A DNA stretch of 64,000 bases, from NCBI RefSeq assembly GCF_905147045.1, contig NC_065918.1:10106001-10170000 (forward strand). The letters are read 5' to 3'. Position 1 is the first letter of the stretch; each line of letters starts with the position of its first letter. The notes beneath the pieces were generated by a model, which saw only the letters and a program-made list of their open reading frames with translations, was not told the origin of the DNA and did no database searches. Positions 48,051 through 56,840 of the stretch are shown here, piece by piece. The position numbers and the translations under genes are program-made. Source of the DNA: Nymphalis io (Eukaryota; Arthropoda; Insecta; Lepidoptera; Nymphalidae).

Positions 48051-50078
48051 TTGGCAACCATTTGGGAAAACACGCCTCCATTCTTTGCCCATCCCTATCG
48101 TGGCAATACGTCGTTCGCTTCACGTCTCTTTTCCTTATTTTTCCAAATGGTAGCGCAACTAAGAAATAACGGTCGTTCAGCGGTGCATACCCCCACCATA
48201 CCCACGCTGTTTGAGGTCGAGTTCTCTAACATCCGAGGACTCCACGCTAACCTCAACGCTGTCCACCACCATCTCGAGACAGCACGGCCAGCAATGTTGT
48301 TTCTCACGGAGACGCAAATACTCCGCCCTGCCGACACCAGCTACCTTAACTATCCCGGCTACATGCTTGAAGAATCTTTTAAAGCGAAAGCCGGAGTATG
48401 CTTGTTCGTCAGGGCGGATGTTTGTTGTCACCGATTGCGCTGCTTGGAGGACCCCTCCTTCTCCAAGTTGGTGGTACGTGTGGACCTGGTTCGTCAGAGT
48501 CGAGTCTACGTGTGCCTCTACAGATCCCACAATGGTGACTTGGAGACAAGCCGATTATTTGACCATCTTAGTCGGGTGGCAGATGCTGCGCAAGAGCAGT
48601 TTCCTAACGCGGAATTGGTGTTTTTGGGGGATTTTAATGCTCACCATGAATCATGGTTGAAATCCCTCAAAACTGACCATGCTGGAAGAACTGCTCATGC
48701 TTTTGCTCTCACACACGACTTGATCCAACTGGTTGATCAGCCCACCAGGATCCCAGACATTGATGGGCAAGCGCCTTCTCTACTGGATCTTCTGCTGACT
48801 TCTCACCCGGTGGAATATCAGGTTGTGGTTCAAGCTCCACTTGGTTCTTCGGATCACGGCCTTATATCTACCAAAGTGCCTCAGGCCAAGCTGCCGCCAT
48901 CAGCGGTATGCAAACGTCGCATTTGGCACTATAAGTCGGCAGATTGGGACAGTCAGTCAGTCCCTTGGAAGGAATGTTGCTTCAGTGGGAATGACCCGAC
49001 AGCTAGTGCCGCTGCTGTTACTGATGAGATCATGTTAGGAATGGAATACTACATTCCTAGCTCAGATCTCATCAATAGGGGCACGCGTAACCGTTGGTTC
49101 ACTCGTGAATGTGCCGACGCAGTATCATCTAAGCAGGCGGCATATCTCGCGTGGATCAACGGCTGCATTAGCGGGGCATCTAACATTGACTCACTGAAAG
49201 CAAACTACAATAAAAATTCCAAGTCCTGTAGGAAGACATACACGAGAGCGGATGCACAGCACATTGTACAGATTGGTCATGATCTTATTTCGCATCCTAG
49301 GGGCTCCCGTAGCTTCTGGCGTCTGACCAAGTCTGTGCAAAACAATTTCTGCCAACCTTCGCTGCCACCGCTCAGAAATCCGGACGGATCGCTAGCTCAC
49401 AGTCCGCAGGAGAAAGCCGACCTCCTGGCTAAACTCTTTGCCGACAACTCTGTGATCGATGATTGTAGTGCGCAGCCACCTACAATAACTTCATGTGGCC
49501 ACACGATGCCTGACATCAAAATCAGGCAACGTGATGTGCGTGCGGACCTGCAATCACTAGATATACGGAAAGCTAGCGATCCCGATGGAATACCAGCCAT
49601 TGTGCTGAAGAAGTGCGCGGTGGAGCTGTCTCCTGTGTTAACGCGCCTGTTGCAACTTTCTCTCTCTTCGGGATGTGTGCCGGAGGTTTGGAGAAGAGCT
49701 AATGTGCAAGCGGTTCCCAAAAAAGGGGATCGGTCTGACCCGGCAAATTATCAGCCAATAGCTATCACCTCAGTACTTTGTAAGGTGATGGAACGGATTT
49801 TAAACAACCAACTGATTCATTACCTAGAAGATCACTCTTTAATTAATGATCGTCAATACGGGTTTCGACCAAAACGGTCCACAGGTAATCTTCTAGCGTA
49901 CGTAATGCACCTCTGGGGTGAAGCTATCGACAAGCATGGAGAATCGTTGGTTGTCAGCCTCGATATCTCCAAGGCTTTCGACAGGGTCTTCTCTCCAAGC
50001 TGCCGGCATATGGTCTGCCTGCTCAGCTATGCACCTGGATTGCCAGCTTCTTACACAAGCGTAGCCTTCGTGTTTTAG
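48051..50078 (+). CDS. LINE endonuclease and RT N-terminal half, 675 codons
   Basis: The APE-type endonuclease makes the nick that primes LINE insertion. FSNIRGLHANL is at 58-68 (metal-binding Asn), LTETQ at 85-89 (catalytic Glu), GDFNAHH at 193-199 and GSSDHGLI at 265-272 (Asp-His pair). All four are intact. The RT begins with KASDPDGIPAIVLK near 505-520, PANYQPIAITSVL near 560, and motif A SLDISKAFDRV near 635-645. Right after RV the sequence shifts frame: a small deletion, about 13 nt judged from other LINEs, removes the next residues. The last 33 codons (FSPSCRHMVC…) are out of frame. The start ATG is arbitrary, since protein similarity begins only around residue 12. Confidence 0.9.
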   Translation: MATIWENTPPFFAHPYRGNTSFASRLFSLFFQMVAQLRNNGRSAVHTPTIPTLFEVEFSNIRGLHANLNAVHHHLETARPAMLFLTETQILRPADTSYLNYPGYMLEESFKAKAGVCLFVRADVCCHRLRCLEDPSFSKLVVRVDLVRQSRVYVCLYRSHNGDLETSRLFDHLSRVADAAQEQFPNAELVFLGDFNAHHESWLKSLKTDHAGRTAHAFALTHDLIQLVDQPTRIPDIDGQAPSLLDLLLTSHPVEYQVVVQAPLGSSDHGLISTKVPQAKLPPSAVCKRRIWHYKSADWDSQSVPWKECCFSGNDPTASAAAVTDEIMLGMEYYIPSSDLINRGTRNRWFTRECADAVSSKQAAYLAWINGCISGASNIDSLKANYNKNSKSCRKTYTRADAQHIVQIGHDLISHPRGSRSFWRLTKSVQNNFCQPSLPPLRNPDGSLAHSPQEKADLLAKLFADNSVIDDCSAQPPTITSCGHTMPDIKIRQRDVRADLQSLDIRKASDPDGIPAIVLKKCAVELSPVLTRLLQLSLSSGCVPEVWRRANVQAVPKKGDRSDPANYQPIAITSVLCKVMERILNNQLIHYLEDHSLINDRQYGFRPKRSTGNLLAYVMHLWGEAIDKHGESLVVSLDISKAFDRVFSPSCRHMVCLLSYAPGLPASYTSVAFVF

Positions 50079-50107
50079 ATGATGGTTGCGCTTCACAATT
50101 CTATGTA

Positions 50108-51058
50108 GTGAATGCTGGGGTCCCCCAGGGATCTGTGCTATCTCCCACACTCTTTCTTTTGCATATCAATGATATGCTCTCTCTTGGGAACATACATTGC
50201 TATGCAGACGATAGTACAGTGCATAGTGAATACCACGGACGCGCAGTGGCTGGGCGGGCGGAAACTGAGGAGAGGCGGGAGAATCTTGTCATTGAACTCG
50301 ATAGGACGTTAGAGCTCATCGCCAAATGGGGTTCTGATAATCTTGTTGAGTTTAGTTCCAAGAAAATACAGGTATGCGCTCTCACAGCGAAAAAGTCACC
50401 ATTTTCCCCTCTTCCCTCCCTCTATGGCACACCGCTGATGATACAAAGCAAAATCGCCATGCTGGTGATGGACGTTCGCTGCGACTTTAGTCTAAGGGAT
50501 TACATCGAGACTGTTATAAAAACAGCTTCACGGAAACTCGGAGTTCTGAACAAGGTGCGGCGTTTTTTCACGCCACAACAACTGTGCCTGCTGTACAAAA
50601 CACAGGTACGGTCTTGCGTGGAATATTGCTTGCACCTTTGGGATGGCTCCGCTAAGTACCTACTGGAGGCCTTGGACCGGTTGCAGCGACGTGCAGTACG
50701 CATTATTGGCGACGTAAAGGTCACAAACACCCTTGAACCTTTACAATTGCGTCGCGAGATAGCAGCACTGAGCGCTTTCTATCGACTGTATCACGGCGAG
50801 TGCTCTGAGGAATTATTCTCTCTAATTCCTGCTTCCCCCTTCCTTCTTAAGTCCACGCGAGCTGGTTATCGATGTTACCGCCTAACTGTGACATCAATTC
50901 CATCGCGAACAAAGAAATTTGGCAACTCCTTTCTTTGTCGCACTTCCAAAAAATGGAATTCCTTACCAGCTCACGTGTTCCCCTCCTCTTACAACCCGGG
51001 TTCCTTCAAACGAGGCGTGAAGAGGCATCTTGCGGGCCGGCAAGGCGGGGACGGCTAG
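50108..51058 (+). CDS. LINE RT C-terminal half, 316 codons
   Basis: This continues the pol protein after the frameshift. NAGVPQGSVLSPTLFLLHIND is motif B (residues 2-22) and CYADDSTVH motif C with the catalytic YADD at 32-35. Then come a thumb region, SRKLGVLNKVRRFFT and CVEYCLHLWDGSAKYLLEAL, and the C-terminal domain with LDRLQRRAVRIIGD and KWNSLPAHVFPSSYNPGSFK. The first codon is GTG inside the frame, not a real start. Catalytic residues look intact, so the only clear defect of the element is the lesion near 49986-49990. Confidence 0.9.
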   Translation: MNAGVPQGSVLSPTLFLLHINDMLSLGNIHCYADDSTVHSEYHGRAVAGRAETEERRENLVIELDRTLELIAKWGSDNLVEFSSKKIQVCALTAKKSPFSPLPSLYGTPLMIQSKIAMLVMDVRCDFSLRDYIETVIKTASRKLGVLNKVRRFFTPQQLCLLYKTQVRSCVEYCLHLWDGSAKYLLEALDRLQRRAVRIIGDVKVTNTLEPLQLRREIAALSAFYRLYHGECSEELFSLIPASPFLLKSTRAGYRCYRLTVTSIPSRTKKFGNSFLCRTSKKWNSLPAHVFPSSYNPGSFKRGVKRHLAGRQGGDG

Positions 51059-51290
51059 TACAGAACATTCTTCCCGACTGTTCTGGCCGTCGTCGCATTT
51101 GGACTCTATTACCACTTACCATCAGGTGGAGTAGAGTCATTTGCCATCCCGGGGCATATAAAAAAAAAAGATTCAAAAAACTTGTTAGAACTTACTAGAA
51201 AAAAAAATATTTTATCTTTTTGAGCACATTTTATATTTTATTTTCTAAGCTTCTGACTCTTTTCGCTATTAAATCACAATTCTTACTCAC

Positions 51291-51809
51291 ATTTTCATTT
51301 TTATTTTTTATTGTTATAAAAGGTAAAAAAAAGGTATTTATTATATTTTAATGGAAAAGGTTAGTAGAAAATTAGAATTCCAAATTAATATTTTAAAAAA
51401 GTTTTTACATTTCAACAATGCAAACGAAAGAAATGTGTAGATTCATTTATTCAGGTATGTATAAGTAGAAACAACAACGCGATTTTAAGGTTTTTTACCA
51501 ACGCCACGATGGCGGCAAAACCTAAATAATATTAATACCAGACATATTTTTAATGGTTTTTTTTTTTAATTACATCCACAGACTCAAAGGTGCCCGTGCC
51601 TTTTTTTAATTACTATTTGTTTATTTTATTCAGGGAACAAATTTTGACGCACTAAGCGCTACAGTAGTTACTCTATGCTTACAATATTTGCTTACAATAA
51701 TTTAACCACTATAACGCCACTGCAGCAGCTGGTCTTCTTTCCCTCCGAAGGTCTTCATTTGGAGGGTGAGCCGTACTGACCATAATAATATATATATCTA
51801 TATCTATAC
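51291..51809. other. Unassigned, partly GC-richer
   Basis: AT-rich to 51570. Then a stretch (51570-51770) contains GACTCAAAGGTGCCCGTGCC, GCCACTGCAGCAGCTGGTC and CTCCGAAGGTCTTCATTTGG. The latter part could be the 3' end of an R1- or CR1-like element on the - strand, but no frame confirms it. Confidence 0.35.
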
Positions 51810-51828
51810 TTTTTTTTCTTTTTTTTTT
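51810..51828 (-). other. A-rich run downstream of the viral insert
   Basis: On the - strand this is A10-G-A8, about 100 bases after the stop codon of the virus-derived frame. It may be a poly(A) trace of a retroposed transcript or an unrelated simple repeat. Confidence 0.4.
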
Positions 51829-51930
51829 GTGTATTATCCTTACAGGCGTTACATTATTTTAATTTATACATTTATTACATATTACATTTATTAAATATTA
51901 CATTTATTACATCTTATGATTCTTATGATC

Positions 51931-52515
51931 CTATTTTTGGGTAGCGGGCGCTGCACCACGTTTTATCAGCGAGAGCACAGCCTCTGCGACAGTGCTGTCT
52001 CGTTTATGAATGGCCATTTTTAGGCTGTGCTCTACGATGGTCATTCTTAAGGCCCCCACCGCTCGGCCGATAAAACCGCCGATTGCATCGTCACCGTCAT
52101 CCGTGTAGTAGACACAGGTGTTGGTGTGTCTGGTAACAGCTACTACCGCGTGAGGTATACTTTCATGAACTCGGAGCCTCACGCGTCTGGTCTGGATGAT
52201 GATGACTTCGCCGTAGGTCTGTCCCTGCGATTCATGGATGGTCATGACGCGTGACCCTATGCCTTTGCCGTATCCCTGGTCCATCAGGAATCTCTTTTCT
52301 TCCTGCGTGTGGACCAGGTATAGGGTTTCGGTTTGGTCTGATGGTATTTTCGCGCCAGTGAACCTATCCATCTTTAGGGAGTGGACGATGGGGTTGGCAG
52401 AGTATATGGCTCTGTATACGTCGCTGATGGCAAATGCGACGTCAATGGGGTACCGGTATGTGCATGACAACTCTCTAGTGATGTTTGTCGTCAGGTTATG
52501 GCGACAGTACCTCAT
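51931..52515 (-). CDS. Virus-derived helicase open frame, 194 codons
   Basis: This uninterrupted frame lies inside the viral insert. CTYRYPIDV (18-26) is the motif IV region, VMTIHESQGQTYGEV (90-104) is motif V with the conserved G-x-T, and HAVVAVTRHTN (122-132) is motif VI with the Arg that contacts ATP phosphate. LVHTQEEKRFL lies between. The tail from about 150 on (RAVGALRMTI to AATQK) has no recognised motif. An active helicase also needs the Walker A and B motifs, which are absent, so it cannot unwind RNA by itself. Whether the open frame reflects recent insertion, chance or selection (as antiviral piRNA source or protein) cannot be told from one sequence. Confidence 0.8.
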   Translation of the reverse strand: MRYCRHNLTTNITRELSCTYRYPIDVAFAISDVYRAIYSANPIVHSLKMDRFTGAKIPSDQTETLYLVHTQEEKRFLMDQGYGKGIGSRVMTIHESQGQTYGEVIIIQTRRVRLRVHESIPHAVVAVTRHTNTCVYYTDDGDDAIGGFIGRAVGALRMTIVEHSLKMAIHKRDSTVAEAVLSLIKRGAAPATQK

Positions 52516-52586
52516 TTCGAACAGATTTTCTCTGTCGATATAAGGTTTATATCTCCGACGAGAACTACCTCCTTGGCCCCGGATAG
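51931..52586 (-). pseudogene. Endogenous viral element: superfamily 1 RNA helicase fragment
   Basis: About 655 bp on the - strand encode the C-terminal part of a superfamily 1 helicase of the kind found in replicases of positive-strand RNA viruses. Upstream of the long frame, 52545-52582 gives EVVLVGDIN, the motif III area. One frame change between about 52535 and 52547 separates it from the rest. The remaining motifs follow in the long frame. The match is to alpha-like viruses (Martellivirales; insect nege-, kita- and virga-like viruses are plausible sources), judged by motif style alone. The island is much GC-richer than its flanks. No RdRp or capping domain is present. Breaks: both ends truncated, one frameshift. 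Confidence 0.85.
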
Positions 52587-52619
52587 TTATATATTTTTAA
52601 TGGTTAGGTCATAATCCAC

Positions 52620-52735
52620 CACAGTGGGCTACACGCAGTGCTTATTTTAGATGTTCAACATACATTTTCGAGACATTCATGCATGGTTTTCTCACGATGT
52701 TTTCCTTCACCGTTTAAGCCAGTCAAAACTATTAA
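52620..52735 (-). mobile_element. SINE-like fragment
   Basis: TTTTCTCACGATGTTTTCCTTCACCGTTTAAGCC is the reverse complement of the conserved core of lepidopteran tRNA-headed repeats (ACGGTGAAGGAAAACATCG). The left part (CACAGTGGGCTACACGCAG) does not match the Metulj-like SINE of this window, so a related family is likely. Confidence 0.6.
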
Positions 52736-53224
52736 TTAATACGGACATAATTTTTGAAAAGCCTACAGTCGTGTATTAGAAAAAAGAAAAGAAGCAGTAT
52801 TTTATAGTTTAACAATACCTAAATACTAATCGTCATTTCGATTGTACGATTACAGTTTTCGAAGATATTTTTATCATAAACCGAATCTTATGTGGGTTTA
52901 ACTATATATATATATATAAACTTGTCAGGGTAAAAAAAACAAAAGTAAAAGAATTTTAATTAATTTATATAAAGTTATACTTCCTGTACAAGTTTAGATT
53001 TTGATACTAGGAATACAGAAAATATAAGAGTTTAATGTTCAAAAGACTACGGCAGAAAAATCCTTCTTATTATAAAATATTTTTTGAGTCATAACTGTAT
53101 ATTTACTATAAAAAGCCTCGCTTGACAGATAATTAGATAATATAATATAATAATTTAGATAATATTTATTTCGGTATCCTATCGTAAGCCACGCTCATAC
53201 TTGAAAACATTTTGTATATATATA
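52736..53224. other. AT-rich spacer
   Basis: Nothing recognised. Confidence 0.5.
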
Positions 53225-53480
53225 ATAGGTAGGCGGACACCTTTTGGTAAATGGTCACCAACGTCCATAGACATTGGCATTGTAAGTAATGTTAACCACC
53301 GCTTACATCGCCAATGAATATTGGGAACTAAGTTGTTATGTCCCTTGTACCTGTAATTACACTGGCTCACTCACTTCAAACCGGAACACAATACCGAGTA
53401 CTGCTGTTTTGCGGTAGAATATCTGATGTGGGTGGTATCTACCCAGACGAGCTTGTACAAAGCCCTACCACTAGTAAAGT
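53225..53480 (+). repeat. R-family dispersed repeat, best copy
   Basis: The longest collinear copy: TAGGTAGGCGGACACC, CATAGACATTGGCATTGTAA, ACCGCTTACATCGCCAATG, TTATGTCCCTTGTACCTG, CACTGGCTCACTCACTTC, GCTGTTTTGCGGTAGAATAT and AGACGAGCTTGTACAAAGCC. It serves as reference for the other copies at 15538, 18893, 41742, 43010, 44482, 54808 and 60940. I recall very similar sequence as common in nymphalid genomes but cannot name its class. Confidence 0.8.
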
Positions 53481-53870
53481 AACTTACTACATAACTGGTC
53501 TATCGGGTAAATATAAGGCCCAAGACTCCGCCCTGGATTTATAACCTACCAGATCAGGACGATAAATAGTTATTCGAAATAGGTTCCTATGTATTTGAGA
53601 AATAAAACATATAAATGAGAAACATATGGCAATCAACCATGTTGTTTTTCGATTATTTATACAAAATAATTAAAAAATAAAAATATACGAGTTGATCTTC
53701 TTTCTTATTAATGTTAATAAAATCCATACTGTTCTCTAGACTTGATAAATCATTTTTAATAACATCAAAATCGTGTTAAAATTATGTGTTAAGCAGTACG
53801 TGCTCGTACAGTACAGTACAGTATTTATCGATGTTGTAATATATATATACAACATTTATAAATATATAAT
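53481..53870. other. AT-rich spacer
   Basis: It ends in GTACAGTACAGTACAGTA and the palindromic ATGTTGTAATATATATATACAACAT (53832-53856) just before the coding-like island. Confidence 0.5.
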
Positions 53871-54211
53871 ATGAGTAGTCAGCTTTCTCTAACGCGTAGG
53901 GTCCGCAACAATTGGCGACGAGTCGTTAATGACGATGTTCTAAGGTTGGAGACTGACAACACCGAATTTCGCGCCAGAAACGCCAACATCAGCGAATGCG
54001 TCGAGGTACTGGCAGGAGCTGGGATGACCCAAGCCAGGTAGAGCCCTCCCGCGCCAGTACGCGACACATAAGCCGGATGAGACAACATCTGCTGGTCCGA
54101 CAACAGGCTTCTGCTGCTAAGGCAAACCCGTCTACCCCGGTCCTGTCATCGAAGACCGCAGCGGTTGCGGGGACTGTCCAACAACGAAGAAAGCATATGA
54201 AAAAAGGGTAA
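53871..54211 (+). pseudogene. GC-richer coding-like island, unknown protein
   Basis: I do not recognise this protein. From ATG 53871 a frame of 56 codons reads MSSQLSLTRRVRNNWRRVVN, then VLRLETDNTEFRARNANISE and VEVLAGAGMTQAR, and stops at TAG 54039-54041. A second frame (53996-54211) overlaps it and continues as SRASTRHISRMRQHLLVRQQ and ASAAKANPSTPVLSSKT, ending in basic RRKHMKKG and a TAA. The simplest reading is one basic, helix-rich protein of about 110 residues broken by a frameshift near 54035. The alternative is a first exon, since AG/GTAGAG at 54036-54042 fits a splice donor. Base composition differs sharply from the AT-rich flanks, as in the viral insert 1.3 kb away. An origin in the same virus, another mobile element or a host gene remains open. 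Confidence 0.4.
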
Positions 54212-54384
54212 CTATTACGATATAATAATGAAATCACACAAATTTATCTGTCGTACATTGTAAATTGACTTTTGTGATTGAAAACGTTAACTGTTTCGCA
54301 ATTACTTGTTTAAAAATTAAAATAATAACGAAAGATCAAAGGTCGGATTTTAATAAGAAATTTATGTCCGACTTGTTCGCGATG

Positions 54385-54620
54385 GATGTTTTAAAGACTT
54401 TTAGTCTAAACAACGCTTTCAAAAATCGTCTTAAATTCTCAAGCATCACTCTTGAAAGTCAGCACTGAGCTTAAAAAGCTGTGTTATATAGTTATTCGGA
54501 AGACAAACTTTAGCGCGATATAAAAGATGAGTAGTGGCATCTAGCGTCAGTCGCACAAAATATCTACCCGCTCCCCTTCTCATCTTTCGACGCTCGCTCT
54601 TTTATTAAATTAAAAATGAA
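54385..54620 (+). repeat. X-family repeat, 3' part (copy 3)
   Basis: TCTCAAGCATCACTCTTGAA, then AAAGATGAGTAGTGGCATCT and CGACGCTCGCTCTTTTATTA match copies 1 and 2. The 5' half is missing. Confidence 0.8.
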
Positions 54621-54807
54621 AGCAGATGAACAATCATTATATAACGAATGACTAAATAATAAGATTATCTTGTATTTAATTATTGTATATTTGTAGCAAA
54701 ACGTCTTATAGAAAAATATTATATTTTTACATAAAACAAATATTTATTTAAAATTATATTATGATCAACACTGAATATTTACATAATTGCCTATATTCAT
54801 AAAATAA

Positions 54808-54955
54808 AAGGCACAAGGGACATAAAATCTTAGTTCCCAAGGTTGATGGCGCATTGGCTATAAGCGATGGTTGACATTTCTTACAATGCCAATGTCTAAG
54901 GGCGTTTGGTGACCGCTTACCATCAGGTGGCCCATATGCTCGTCTAGGAAGGTCC
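54808..54955 (-). repeat. R-family dispersed repeat, partial
   Basis: Reverse orientation: GGCACAAGGGACATAAAATC, TTCTTACAATGCCAATGTCT, CTTACCATCAGGTGGCCCAT and GCTCGTCT. A further piece (AGGCAGACGGGCAAATGGGC) lies at 55017-55050 in + orientation. Confidence 0.7.
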
Positions 54956-55200
54956 TAATCTATATATAAAAAAAAATAACCGCAGTAAATTTTAAATTAT
55001 GACTTTTTATGCTATAAGTAGGCAGACGGGCAAATGGGCCACCTGATGGAAAAAAATAAGACATAGTTGCATATACGCCGTTGTTACGTGGTGGTTACGG
55101 ATGTGCTACGAGCGTAGAGAGCATTCGGTGCGATATATATATCGATACTAATATTATAATGAGCTAAGATTTGATTTTTTGTATGTTTGTTTATTAATTT

Positions 55201-55564
55201 TGAAACGGGAAGGTAATAATGATAACTATATATCAATAATCGAATGTATATTTATATCTTAATAATTTTCCAATTCCAACTGTTATTTGCCGTTGTCATG
55301 GCCACATCATCTCAGCCGTTATTTTGGTTGCCATAACAACATTTTTGTACAAAAACGAATGACGTTCCGAAAGGAGCCGATAGGGTATTAAGTTCTATTG
55401 TCACTCGAATGTGATGCCAGTAATGGTTACAGGCGGGCTTGGTGGACAGTACCGGCTTTAACTATAGTGGCATGGCATGGCTTGGCTTGTCTGGTCTCGG
55501 CATGTGGCGTGGCGATATGTAGCGTGGCATTATATAGCGTGGCGTTATGAGGCATGACGTTACA
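55201..55564 (-). repeat. LTR (3' LTR of the element)
   Basis: It begins TGAAACGGGAAGGTAATAAT and ends GGCATGACGTTACA on the + strand. It has an additional GTGGCATTATATAGC segment compared with the other LTR. Confidence 0.92.
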
Positions 55565-56044
55565 ATCGGCCATCCTGTAACAATTGCTCCCGCAATGGAG
55601 TACACAATGTTGATTAGCTTTCTAGTAAGTCAATAAGGTCTTCGGTCTCTAATTGATCGTCAGAGGTGCTGTCACTGTCAGATGCTACGATAGGGTCACA
55701 GAGAGTCTGCAGACACTAGCCCCATAAAGTTTTTGTGACCCCTTAAACCCTTTAAGCTCTTGGTCCTGTATCTATCATTGCCTAATACTTTACTTATTAT
55801 ATAGGGGCTCGAATATAAGTCATTAAGTCATTTAGCTTTGTATTAACCTCAGCAGCACTACTTGTAGGCACCTGCCTTCAGAGAACCAAGTCTACTTTTC
55901 TATAAACATGTCAATTTTTGCGGGGTCGTCAAACCTATTTTTCATCTTGACGTTGGTTTTTTAATACGAGCACTAGCCTTATTACGCTTGGACTGAGAAG
56001 TTTCATATACGCGATCCAGGATGGTAACATCGCACCTTTCATTA

Positions 56045-56310
56045 CGTGAAATCATGATAATTAAAAGTATTATTTATTCCCCAAATTATATCAGGTAGAC
56101 TGTTAGACCAATTATTAGCTGCTTCACTAGGGTCAGTGGCGTGTAGCACCTTAAGTGCGTTCAACTTGTCCGTTAGCACGCAGACACGCAATTGAATTTA
56201 TTGTGTTTAAATTGCTTTACTAAAGTAAACTTTTGGAAATACCTGCCCGTAAAAGCTTTACCATCATCAGTTTCTACTCTATCTGGGTAACCGAACAATT
56301 AAAATATATA
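56045..56310 (-). pseudogene. Integrase core remnant (LTR element)
   Basis: The - strand encodes FGYPDRVETDDGKAF, matching the second catalytic Asp region of Ty3/gypsy integrase. After a frameshift comes ANGQVERT, the classic segment with the third catalytic residue (Glu), then SLPDIIWGINNTFN. This joins the host-DNA strand-transfer core to the gag remnant without the intervening pol domains. Several stops and frame changes make it inactive. Confidence 0.85.
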
Positions 56311-56344
56311 TTTTTTTATACATCTTCGACAGCTTAAAATTCTT

Positions 56345-56810
56345 TGAGCTTTTTGTAAATCTCGTTGTAATTTTGCACTAATTTTATTCCTATTATATTG
56401 CTGTTCCAACCAGTAGATGGTTTGGGAAAAGCTCTTTTCAATATGTGTTTCCATTGGTCCCAGGTATAATTATATTCAGCGAGTCGGCTGTACCAATTAT
56501 GGGCTTGACCACGAAGTTTATCTTATAGGTGGAATTATTTTACTTGGTCAATCTAACCATGAATATCTCCCAAATGGTTAATTTCTTTTACCCACGCCGA
56601 TACTGTACAATCGTTTCCTTCAGGGTCGAATTCCGGAATAAGTGACGCTGCACGATGGCCTTTGAAATGGTCGAGTTCACATATCGACCTATTAACTTCG
56701 TTTTCAAGCAAACCTTTGAGTAGTTTTCTAGCGGGGACCTTCGCTCGAATGGTTTTGTTCTTGCTCACACCATCCAGGTGAACGGACTTTATCGCCAACA
56801 GACTCATTAG
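56345..56810 (-). pseudogene. Gag remnant (LTR element)
   Basis: The frame 56807-56553 (MSLLAIKSVHLDGVSKNK to NHLGDIHG) is followed in the same frame, past three stop codons, by DKLRGQAHNWYSRLAEYN and WDQWKHILKRAFP. This has the pattern of the Ty3/gypsy retrotransposon gag domain (F-x-x-x-N-x-x-x-V-x-x-W near LIPEFDPEGNDCTVSAW; kL-x-G-x-A-x-x-W). It would form the capsid layer of virus-like particles in an intact element. The N-terminus lies close to the 5' LTR as expected. Confidence 0.8.
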
Positions 56811-56840
56811 GGCGATTACACTTCATATCCCACTTCTGAA

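Larger units (their letters stand above)
47542..51171 (+). mobile_element. Jockey/CR1-like LINE copy 2, nearly full length
   Basis: It has a GC-rich 5' region of about 500 bp starting near TACAGTGACGGAGAAAG (with GTCGTAAGAGGCGACTAAGG, a word common at 5' ends of lepidopteran LINEs), one pol gene split by a frameshift, a short 3' UTR, and a run of ten A at about 51163-51172. The flanks TTAAATAAAG (left) and ATTCAAAAAAC (right) are contiguous in units D (27955) and E (35720), giving the empty site. AAAG at both sides is a candidate 4-bp target duplication. No separate ORF1 was recognised. The clade call between Jockey and CR1-like is uncertain. Confidence 0.9.
44945..51290 (+). repeat. Duplication unit G, split by a Jockey-like LINE
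   Basis: It starts in a tRNA remnant (GTCCTGGCAGGGCCGCTAAG at about 44950) directly behind unit F. Then come GAGCCCTACGAGGAACTTCT, the Y core at 45459, a T-family piece at 45850, unassigned AT-rich sequence (46000-47460), and the tail TTTTGTTAAATAAAG (47527-47541). The tail resumes after the LINE as ATTCAAAAAACTTGTTAGAA (51172 on), as in D and E. The short open frames at 47220-47479 do not look like genes. Confidence 0.75.

Noticed and set aside
47566..48092. Several overlapping frames of 80-120 codons on the - strand in the LINE 5' region
   Set aside because: GC-rich DNA gives long antisense frames by chance. The segment is the 5' untranslated region of the Jockey/CR1-like element.
53989..54237. 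Antisense frames (- strand) across the coding-like island
   Set aside because: The + strand frames have a plausible start, charged helical composition and end in a basic tail. The antisense reading is likely a mirror of GC-rich codons.
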